Assembly: GCA_015039465.1 (NCBI GenBank)
Contig: MU130299.1
Coordinates: 835,733 to 899,732, forward strand
Reading direction: 5' to 3'
DNA: 64,000 nucleotides
Source: Phlegmacium glaucopus
Lineage: Eukaryota > Basidiomycota > Agaricomycetes > Agaricales > Cortinariaceae
Shown here in pieces: positions 50,889-60,373 of this stretch (position 1 is the stretch's first letter; the number at the start of each line of letters is the position of its first letter). A program made the position numbers and the translations under genes. Under the pieces are notes generated by a model. That model had not been told where the DNA came from and made no database searches. It saw only the letters and a list, made by a program, of their open reading frames with translations.

Positions 50889-51644
50889 CTATTGTAACAA
50901 CTGGTCTGATGGTATGACGATGAAGCCCACACGGCTTTCCACGCACAGAGCACTCAAGTCGTGAATCGGGGCGTCGAATGCGAGACCTGCAGCGATGTAT
51001 GTTGATCGTCTGATGAGATGGGAGGATGGAGAATAAGATGCGCCTGTAACACCCGAACGACGAGTTTTACGCCAGAAAGTTGTTGGTCGAACTAGAATTG
51101 AAACGTATAGGTTTAATTCAACTCGAAAGATACGTGAGGAATATGACATACACAGTGGCGGAGGAGGACGAACGAGTTCCCCTCCTCTTGTAATTGGTCG
51201 ACTTAGGGTTGGGGTAGAACTCCTCTTCAAGGCGCGTCCTAGCACAAAAGGAGACGAATCCCCTTCCAAATTACTGAATTCCGGTGGTCGGTCTTCCTGA
51301 GAGGCAGCAGGTAGGGGTCTTCGTTCTGGAGGGGCACTTTGTGATCGTGTCGGTCGATGCCTGGGTCTTGATCTCCAAGTATTGGTAGGGGGTGAAAGAA
51401 GGTTGCTATCAACTATTGTCGGTGACCGTGTGCGCCTTTGGGGTAAAGCGGGTGGGTTTATAAAATCCATGTCATTGACTGGAGACTTGGCCTTGGAGGC
51501 TGACGCGGAAGCCTCCTCATCAATTTCCGATTCGAGAGTGACCATGATCGGGGTCAGAGGACGAGAAGAGCGTCGTCCGAAAGTAAAATCCTTTGTCTCA
51601 GGGTATAATGGTATTGGTGAAACGAGGACTGTGAGGTCCGTCAT
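50889..51644 (-). CDS. Unrecognised Ser/Pro/Arg-rich protein
   Basis: Two exons, 51644-51152 and 51091-50889, joined by a GTATGT...TAG intron, giving 231 residues. The N-terminal two thirds is polar and disordered-looking (MTDLTVLVSPIPLYPETKDF; RRSSRPLTPIMVTLESE; repeated Arg-Ser-Pro). The C-terminal exon is more ordered (TFWRKTRRSGVTGASYSPS; STYIAAGLAFDAPIHDLSAL). No domain recognised. Its stop is only 22 bp before the ATG of the downstream membrane-protein gene on the same strand, unusually tight for this genome, so the two could be one transcript or a missed splice. Confidence 0.65.
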   Translation of the reverse strand: MTDLTVLVSPIPLYPETKDFTFGRRSSRPLTPIMVTLESEIDEEASASASKAKSPVNDMDFINPPALPQRRTRSPTIVDSNLLSPPTNTWRSRPRHRPTRSQSAPPERRPLPAASQEDRPPEFSNLEGDSSPFVLGRALKRSSTPTLSRPITRGGELVRPPPPLCMSYSSRIFRVELNLYVSILVRPTTFWRKTRRSGVTGASYSPSSHLIRRSTYIAAGLAFDAPIHDLSALCVESRVGFIVIPSDQLLQ

Positions 51645-51993
51645 GGTGGTTGGTAGGTGAGCTGCCAGACTTTCGGACCATTTTATACAGGGAATCTGAT
51701 GGCCGACGGGTTTATGGTGACTTTATCCAAATTTTACAACAAAAGTAAGAGGCGGTCAGGAATGTTATCCCACATCGTCTTGACTGATAAATCGGGTGGA
51801 AGACTAGGCAGGCGTTACGGTGACGGTTGTGGGGTTGAGCTTGATCCAATCTGTCTTCTTCCTGCACACAACCACATTCAAAGGTAAGTCTTGCATTCAT
51901 TAGGATTCATGAAAATGAGCAGAGTAGGAGATATAGAACCTGTGAGAGTCAAGCCTTAAGCCTTATAGGACACAGACGTCTTGTCGGGAAACT

Positions 51994-53654
51994 ATGGTCG
52001 AACTACCAACAGAACTCTGGCTCAGGATAGCTTATTTTGTGCCAGATGTTGATCTGTATCGTCTTACTTCGGTCAACCGATTGTTCTTCGACCTAACGAT
52101 GGACAGGCGGTACAGGCAACTAATCATCGATCATGACCGCCCACTTGTATTAATTAACAAACTATCAAGGCTTGAGTGAGCAATTCCTTTCTTTTCAGTA
52201 TGGTTCAATTTCTCAATTGACTAACTTCAAAGGCGGGATCCTTTGGTGGCCTCTCGTGTGAGATCACTCACCATTCACCCAAAGGCAGTTCGCTCAGCGT
52301 GTTTGAGGTCCAGCAAAGGCAGGAGTAGATGTCGTCCTGCCACCAACCAACATTGGCCAAGTTATTTCCGGCAAGTCTTGTTTCTCTGCTTAAATGGTTT
52401 GACTCATGAATATTTCAATGTCCAGCCTTCAATCTGAAAAATTCGCGATGTTAGAAGATATTGAACTTGCCGATCGGTTTCTCGCTGCACTGGAAAACTT
52501 GCACTGCATCGAGGAATATGTCATTGAATGGAAACAAGGCATTGAAGCCGAACGTTCCTTTTGTCTACCCCTCCTTTCGGCTATGTGGCCCCTGTATGGC
52601 CATAATCTACAAATCATCAAACTGGACATGATGCTCACCAATCTTTGCGATATGTTGGGCTCTGTAACGGGTTTGGATCGTGTACAGGAACTATCTATAA
52701 ACCTTACTTGCAATCATGGCAGGTTCGGTCATTGGGGCCTTGGGGAGAATGAGGCCAAAGATGCTTTTGAGCGATTGGCTACTTTCATGAACCGTTTGGC
52801 GCTCTCTCTCCAATCATTGACCCTCTCATCGATCGGACACCTCAACTTCTCATGGCTCTACTCCAACCTGAGTTACTTCCCTCATCTAACCTACCTCGCC
52901 CTCCTCCTTCCTTGTGATCCTCACCATGTCGTAGATCCGACAGCATTCCACCACTTCCTCCGTGCTCACCGTAGTATCGAGCACCTAAATTTCTCCCCAC
53001 AGTATTGTTGTTATCAATCCAGCCTACCACCAGAAATCAATACTGAGCTCGTTTCAACTGATGATTGGCTCAATCGTTGTTTTACTGGGATTACGTTTCA
53101 AAATCTCCAACGCCTCGAACTTGGCTTGAACGTTCTAGGGTCTGGTGGAAAGAGAGTGATGCTACCCGTCCCTTGTATTGGATATGCCGCAAGGAATGTA
53201 CGTTCCCTTGGGATATTGGGACGTATAATTTCTTTAGCCGATCTTGCCTTGATTCTGAACCCATTTTCGCGCACTGAGTGTGGCATAGCCCCACGCACGC
53301 TTGTGCTCGAGGTCCATGTACTTGATGTGAACTTGCTAGATCTACTTGCAGATTACCTGCCAGAGCTGGAACGACTTGATCTGACTTACAGTTGGGTTCA
53401 CAGCTCCGGTTGCACAACTGAGGTATGTTCCCTCTTTTTTTTACTACGCATATTTAATATCTTCATGACCACTCCTACTCTTTTAGACACAATTCGTGAA
53501 AGAAATCCATGGTCGGATGTACTCATATTGGAAATTATGGGAACTCGTCCTTCGTTGTTCGCGGCATAATGATGATGCTCGCTGGCCGTGTCAACAAGCA
53601 ATTTCACGATGTATACCTGGACTACACCGACCTTCTCCCCTTCTTGGTGAATAG
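51994..53654 (+). CDS. F-box protein
   Basis: Four exons: 51994-52175, 52233-52370, 52426-53422 and 53487-53654, about 494 residues. The N terminus, VELPTELWLRIAYFVPDVDL then YRLTSVNRLFFDL, is a clear F-box, which docks on Skp1 in SCF ubiquitin ligases. The rest is leucine-rich with repeated LQRLELGLNVL- and LERLDLTYSWV-like segments, consistent with a degenerate leucine-rich repeat substrate domain common in Agaricomycetes. Intron 2 (52371-52425) has a GCAAGT donor; it is the only junction found that keeps the LQSEKFAMLEDIELADRFL frame. The start is 350 bp from the divergent minus-strand gene at 51644. The substrate is unknown. Confidence 0.85.
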
Positions 53655-54574
53655 ATAAGCCATGACTTCTCTTTGCTACTATGTTCCTAAGTTCCTATAT
53701 ATCCTTTTTGATGTTGTTTATTGTTTCCATCTACCACCAAAAGCTACAATACCATACATTCTGTCACCTTTCTTTAGTGTATAATGCTATTAGTCAGTGT
53801 TGGGAGCCTCTGACTTGAGGTTGGAAGAGTCTGCATCCAGGCCTATATAACTTGAAGGTGAAAACTATGAATCTGATGACTCCAATGAGACAGATAAGTG
53901 GATTTGACTTAAATGAAGTCTGTCTGTGTGTTTGATGAAGATACTCTTGGAGTAGGCTGGATTGTTTGAACAGAGGCAGGGTTGAAGCCACAGTATTGCA
54001 GGTAGGGATGCCAAAGTTCAGTTCAGTTTGGCTCAGCACCAATTTTGTCAGCCAGAACCAGAACCAGAACCATAAGAACCATTTAAAAGCAGACTTTTGT
54101 TAGGATATCACTAATTAGTCATGAAATTTACATTTTATATCTTATTTTCTAAAATTACATCTTATTTCTTAGAAACAAGTATATCTTGAAAGTTGAGGCC
54201 AGAATTTTGTGGTATTGGTGTTACAACCATGACATCACTAGAAGCAAACATGAAAATAACAGATACTACTAATCCATTTTAATTTTTGCTGACCAGTGAC
54301 AACTACAAATTTAAAGTCATAAAGCTGAGACATGTTATTGATTATATACTCTGCCAGACCAAAAATGATGTACAGTTGGTGATTGTAGCTGAACCCGCTA
54401 TGGGTTGCAGGTAGGGTACAAACAGGTATGGGTCCAGGTACAGATTTCTGTACCCTCAGAGAACCCCTACCCTCAGTGACATATATATAGTGCCGTTGTA
54501 CTGAATGGGTAACCATTCACTGTTCAGTATACTTGCCTTTTGGCAGAATGGTCTTGTGCGGCACTCTGGGCCAA

Positions 54575-55429
54575 TGTTGTGCTGGTCATTGACTAGGTCA
54601 TGACTCTCAGGTGACTGGTCATCACAGTCATGACTCTGGTCATGACCGCAGTCATGACTGCTCTCACGGCCCTAGGCCTGTGATTGTGCTGATCTGATTG
54701 GTGATGTAACTGATAAGGCTGCGTGAAATGGCTCTCGATGCTTGAAATTCCATACGATAGGTAGTATAATTACATGTTCTTCTCTACTAAAACCCAAGAA
54801 CTGTTGGAAGTGTCGAGTTCACTCCGGGTAGATAAGCTGATAAAGAGAACATTATGCCAGAGGTCAAAGATAAGAATACTATTTTTGTTATCATTCCTGT
54901 ACTTGTATAAATACTAGTTACGATTAGAGTAGTTCTTTAGTCGAATAACTAGTGTCTTATCTGGTTAACACCAACCGTCCTAAGCCTCCATTCTATTGTC
55001 GCTCTCAACATTATTACCCATTATTCGCCTAAATTCAACAAGAACTTGCTCTGTAGTATTATCAACATCCAGATCATCCTCCCCTTCTGTGTCCAGATCC
55101 AGTCTCCAGAAGCTCGTAGAATTCCAGTTCTTTTCCAAATGAATCCTCCTGCACGTTTCAAACAGCTGCTGCCCAGTGTATTATTGAAATCAAAGAGTTC
55201 AGTTAGTTTGAGCAATGAGCAGAGGAAGTCTTGATGTGTTTCATGCTGAACATACTCAAGAAGTTGAAGTATATCTGAAGTTGAAGTACATATTGTGCAA
55301 AGTTATCTACCCTATAAGCCCTGGCAGCCCTGGCTTACACTTAGCCGGGACCTGCTGGGTTGCCATCAGCCATGACCAGTCATGACTATGACTGGTCATC
55401 AAAAACTGGCTGGTCATGACCGCACAACA
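54575..55429. mobile_element. TCATGAC-rich inverted-repeat element
   Basis: Left end TGTTGTGCTGGTCATTGAC and right end GGTCATGACCGCACAACA are inverted copies. Both sub-terminal regions hold several TCATGAC/GTCATGA palindromes and GACTGGTCATC words. About 855 bp long, without a transposase ORF. The target duplication was not resolved. Confidence 0.45.
54802..55010. mobile_element. Possible Copia-like LTR remnant
   Basis: A 209-bp segment that begins TGTTGGAAGTGTCGAG and ends GCTCTCAACA, the TG...CA form of Ty1/Copia LTRs, with a TATAAATA box inside near 54908. No matching target duplication, primer-binding site or partner LTR was found. Confidence 0.35.
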
Positions 55430-57874
55430 CTGCTCTGGGCCATACTGAATGGTTTCGGCCTGTCAGCTAGTCAGGGGTTCAATTCCTGTTACTGTGATAC
55501 TGTCTTGACCTCAGCGAGCGGCAAGTTGCAGGGTGAAACTCCCTGGGGTGACGTATGTGTAGGGATTGTCGTGGGTAACCCACATCAGGAAAACGTCCAA
55601 TTTGTCTTTGGGGTCTTTGTCTTTGATACCCGTGGCTTTGGTATCTTCTCTCAGGTTTGTTCATCTCTGATACATCTTTGGCACCTCTCTGTCTTCAGGA
55701 ATACATCGTCATCTTTACGAGGGATGTCTCAGTGGCTTTGTGAAGTATCAAGCATCTTTAGTGAAAGGAGTGATCTTTAGTATCTTCAGAGTGCCCAGCC
55801 AAAGCTATAAAATTTAAAAAGCAATTTCGTGTGAATGATGATCTATGTACTTATTTACATAGAACTCCCGAAAAGCATCTAAGCTATTAAAAAACTTCAG
55901 CTCTGGAGGGACAAAGCTGTGGCCAGCGACACCCATTAAATGTGCACTGCGCAGGATAGTGTTGAGGTGGACAACGACCATCACACGACCGCCTGTTGAA
56001 TCAAAATCAGGCTCAACCTTCCACATCCCCGTATCAGGACATGGGTCATCTCCTACTGCCAAAAACCACGAAACAAGTGCACAAGGATAGGTTACCTTAT
56101 TATGAACAACAGACATCAGTAACCGAACACGAGCAACAAGAAGCCCACAAAATCCCTCAAGGTCAGGGTCTCCTGACAAAAAAACCGTGTCATGTCTTCC
56201 GGGTCCCTTGCGCCATGAATCAACGGCACGAATGCGCTCCCTGAACAAACCACGGATGCCTGACTTATCACTCAACACATAATAAGTCGACACCGTGGAT
56301 GGAAAGACACAGACCTTCCCACTGACAGCTGGACACTGGTCAAGAGGAATATCGTCCAATGGAGTGTCGTCCTCTGGGTTTTCTTGCTCGTAGAGGAATC
56401 ACGAGATAAGTTCATGGAGGTGGAGGATGCCAATATGAGCACCACGCTGTACTGCATTGCGTGGCAATTTGGGGACTGTAAAAATGATGTCAGGCTGGAA
56501 AAGCAATTTGAGCACAACCTGGAAGCACTCACGAGGGTTTTGGGACAGAACAACCTCCCCAAGGACATCGTCATCCACAGCATGTCCATCATCGTCCTCA
56601 TCAGGTGGCGGTGGTGGTCCTGGTGCGGTAACTTCGATTTCACCGAAAAGTGGGGTATTAAGCATCCCACAAGCCCGAGGATCTGCACGAGCTGCCAGCT
56701 TGTCCAGTCTCTGGTTAGTGACCAGCATTTGCCCAAGAGCTTCAAAACGACTCAAACGACGCCAGGGCTTCTTCACTGCCTTAATGTGTTTGGACTCTGT
56801 AATTGATGAACAGAGGCCATTCGGGGTGCCGAATTCTTTGATCATATGCGTATAATGTATGAGTGAATGTTGACGTGGAAGAGAATATCCATCTGGACAA
56901 ACGAGATCAAAGGCAACTCGGTCGCGATGGAAGGCTGAAACGGCAGCATCAATGGCGACTAGATCATCTTCATCAATAACAGAACGGCGCACAAGGTAAC
57001 AAAACTCTAAGAAGGAGCTAATTGCGTGGACCATCTGAGATGGTACACGGCCGGAAATTGCAGGAAGATAAACCTAGAATTGGTAATGTCAACATTTGTT
57101 TGTCAATATAAGAAGACAGGAACTACCTTCATGAGAGCCTTAGAGTCATCGCCCGTCCACTGTTTGAATCCGCGGCCTTCAGGAAAGCGACGCAGACCTG
57201 GGAAGGAGGGAGCTGCAGCAATCCTATCCTTTATGATCAGATATTTAACTAATCAAGCAAGCGAGAAGGGACACACCAGCAATCTATATCAGCCAATATT
57301 TTTTTTGCCTCAGCAGTGGGGTACACCGCTTCAATATACTGAGTAACCCAAGTAACAAGGTGGTCTTTGAATGTTCCTTTGATGATTTGATGAAGAAGGT
57401 CTGGCGAGAGTAATTCGTGTATGTCGGCACGTGGAAAACCATGAGTAAATGGCTAGCAAAAATGAGGAAGTTAGATCAAGTAACAATAAGTATGATTGAC
57501 TTACCATTATTCCATCAACAATCCCATAGTCGTACCACAGTGACTTTGTTCCTAGAGCCTCGAAGAGTGCTTCGGTGAGCTCATGAGTTCTCCGACCACC
57601 ACCTTCATCGAGCTTATCCCAGGGAGCATCGCACCTTGGAGTTGGAATAAGACTGGTTGAATTCAGTTCAAGATAAGACCATCCTCACCGTGGACACCAA
57701 TTTTGAACAATGCAGGCCAGGAGAACTTGCTCGGGATAATCAGCTATATATGGACCAAGTCCATATATCATCCTCCTATAATATCCATCTCCATAGCGTA
57801 CAATTTCAGGTTTCTCCATGCCCAGTCGCAATGATTGAAGGATGCGATTGATTGAACCATGAAACAATTGGCGG

Positions 57875-59058
57875 TGATACACTGTCAGTACGCTAGGTGC
57901 TGTACTAACTGAGGTGTGATGCGGCTCGGGGCTTCGGTGGCCTAAACACTGAGTCAAGTATATGCAGAAAGGTTCCAACTAAGGTAGGGCGATGAGATAT
58001 GAGACGAGCGAAACGAGGAGCAATGTAATGACGAGAGGGCGACGAAGGAACGAAGTGGCGACGCAGTGATGAAGGGGAGATGCAGTGACGAAGGGGAGAC
58101 GCAGTGACGAAGGGGAGACGCAGTAGATGAAGGGGAGACGCAGTGACGAAGGGGAGACGCAGTGACGAAGTATAGTCGCTGTATGGGCGACTCGCAGTAA
58201 AACGCAATGAAACGAAGGCGAACGACGAGAGAGACGATGACAAGACTTAATTCTATACTCTGGGGAGAGAGGCGAATACTTTCTTATTGTCCTTTGTAAC
58301 TAAATTACAGGAGGTTTTTATAGTAGGTAGAGGAGATCACATGGCTAAGTTGCACACGTGTATCTATAAAACAAATCAAAACGATGAAACAGGAGTCCAA
58401 GAGGGACTAGGCAAAATGGGGAGACAAAACATCAGGGATAGTGGGCGATAAATGAAAGAGGACCGGTCATCGCTCCGAGGACCGGCAGGAGACATGTGGT
58501 ATAGGGAGGCGATCAAGGAGCGATGGCAAACGTATCAAAAATAAAGAAAACAACGCGTTTGAGGTAACCGAAGAGAGATAAAAGAATATAAATGATCAGC
58601 GACCCAAAATGCCCAATGGTGTTAAGGAACTTCTCGATCTGGTGATTGTCGCTGGATAGGAGCGACTGGTAGGGTAGCTCCGACGATTTGACACCAAACG
58701 ATTCGGTGTAGCGTAGGGGGACGTCGGTCTGGGCAGTGGACATGCCTACGACTCTTAGACGAGTGAGCATTACCAAATATGGAAAAAGCATGACTATACA
58801 CGTGACCGCTGGTGAAAGGGAGCGAAAGGGAGGCAGGACACCTAATGTCGTCCGGGTACTGCTGGAAAAGGGGGCGATCGTACGAGCGAAATATAGCCAA
58901 GGCATTTAGGAAGCTTCTGGGACAGTAGAGGCGACGACCGAATAGCCAGAGACTTATCTATGCAATAAAACAGCAAATAGTCGGTGTAAGAGGCGACGTA
59001 GAGCGACGTCGCTGCCAAAAATGCGAAAAACGAAGGCAGGGAACCAGCATGCTCATCA
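57875..59058. mobile_element. 1,184-bp insertion in the transposase, probable solo LTR
   Basis: Starts TGATACACTG and ends GCTCATCA, so it has TG...CA ends and a 4-bp TGAT/ATCA terminal inversion. GCGG flanks both sides (57871-57874 and 59059-59062). Removing the insert and one GCGG rejoins the transposase reading frame at a conserved block. No integrase or reverse transcriptase ORF lies inside, hence solo LTR or similar small LTR-type element. Confidence 0.65.
58062..58169. repeat. Minisatellite, about 19-bp unit x5
   Basis: Tandem copies of GACGAAGGGGAGACGCAGT with small variations (one copy has TAGATGAAG) inside the LTR-like insertion. Neighbouring GACGAAG/GCGACG words extend the pattern in degenerate form. 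Confidence 0.75.
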
Positions 59059-60373
59059 GCGGCGGAATTTTCGGAACTCATCAGAGTCTTCATGCTCTTT
59101 ATTAGCTTTGATTTATGTCAGCTGCAATTGCAGAATTGAAAAAGGGAAGAACTTACTCTTAGGAATGGCGAGGAATGCAATTAACGTCAAGGCATTACGA
59201 TGAGCACAACGGACATTGTTGTGGACCATTCCGTTTGACATGTATAAGGGATAGTAGTCATTTTGCCCTGTTGCCACCGAAACTGTGGTTTTATCACTAC
59301 CAAGGATAATAGGACAAAATGTCGCGCCATGATTTTGAGGGTTGTCTGCAATTTTATCCTAAAGAGAAATGATGAGATTGGAAATAATAAAATAACAATA
59401 ACACCATACCGCCTGCCGCCATACCCAGTTTCCAGACATAAAGTCAGTAAAACACCTCGTATCATTCTCATCATACACTTCCTTGGGGGCAACATCGATC
59501 TCAGTGGCAAAGTCGGTGTTCCCAAGTTGGTTGTGGAGCACAATTCATGGATCTCGAAACCAAACATCATACATGGCATGTTTCCAAGGGGTTCTGTCGT
59601 CTTCTGGAATCTCGCCCTGGAAAGAGACTGAAAATGAGTTCCAGGGTGCGTCTCCAACCTCAATAGCATCAATCGTGTTATATAGGTCCTGTTTATTGAC
59701 AAATGGCGGATCTTGATCTTCTGGCAACGTCGCAGCCCAAATTTGTAGGAGCTCATTGATGTTGGATGCTGACATTTGGTTTTTACGAAAAAGCAAGTCA
59801 GCGAGCTCAAATTCTGCGTGATTTGCAAATGGTGAAAAGTCGTCTGCAGCAGGATGGTCCCAAGGTGGTGGAGGTGCTCCATCAGGCAAGAAATTGCCAT
59901 TAGCGTCACAACAAAGACCTAAAAAACTATAAGTAAAAAGATAATAATTCCAAATAATGACGCACCATTGATCAGCAGGTGAATTTGCACCCTTTCACCT
60001 CTATTCCGTTGAGGTTCTGCTCCTTCAGTGTCCATGGGTTCTCCGGGAGGACTCTGGTCACGACTGGATGCGGGTTCAGGACTTGGAGGTGCACCTCGGT
60101 TCTCTGGTATATGTCGCCGCTTGGGAGCAGAGTGTACCCTTAGATGGTTTGTAAGGCCACCGCGTGTTGTAAAGCTATTCTTGCAAGATGCAACTGGACA
60201 GGGAATACTTCGAGGTCTGATCGTTCGAGGCATTGAGGATAATTGAGTTGTGTGAAAAACACAAGGAACTAGAGACGAGTCAGGAGGACAGTCAGTGTTC
60301 ACGGGAGCAAATGAGGCTCACCAAACAAACCGGAAAATAACGGACACCTCCATATTCATCGATAACCATTATC

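Larger units (their letters stand above)
53655..55813. other. Repeat-derived intergenic region
   Basis: No supported host gene. Contains CCAGAA repeats near 54050-54070, the TCATGAC-rich inverted-repeat element (54575-55429) and an LTR-like segment (54802-55010). Confidence 0.5.
55814..60233 (-). pseudogene. Plavaka-type (CACTA-like) transposase, broken
   Basis: Minus-strand multi-exon transposase relic. The N terminus has a C2H2 zinc finger (CPVASCKNSFTTRGGLTNHL then RVH, near 60120-60210). Typical family blocks follow: MYDVWFRDP, DFMSGNWVWRQADKIA, MVHNNVRCAHRNALTLIAFL, YGLGPYIADYPEQVLLACIV, HELLSPDLLHQIIKGTFKDH, LPRQHSLIHYTHMI and the C-terminal SFVPPELKFFNSLDAFREFY. It is damaged twice. 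A 1,184-bp insertion (57875-59058) interrupts the FRKFR/QLFH region, and an in-frame TGA lies at 56401-56399. Frame is otherwise kept over long stretches, so the decay is fairly recent. Exon boundaries were not all fixed. Terminal repeats of the parent element were not identified. Confidence 0.8.

Noticed and set aside
58062..58169. CRISPR-like array
   Set aside because: Units are contiguous without unique spacers; it is a minisatellite in a eukaryotic genome.
58513..59093. ORFs of 80-130 codons inside the LTR-like insertion
   Set aside because: No retroelement protein motifs; they overlap each other and are probably fortuitous.
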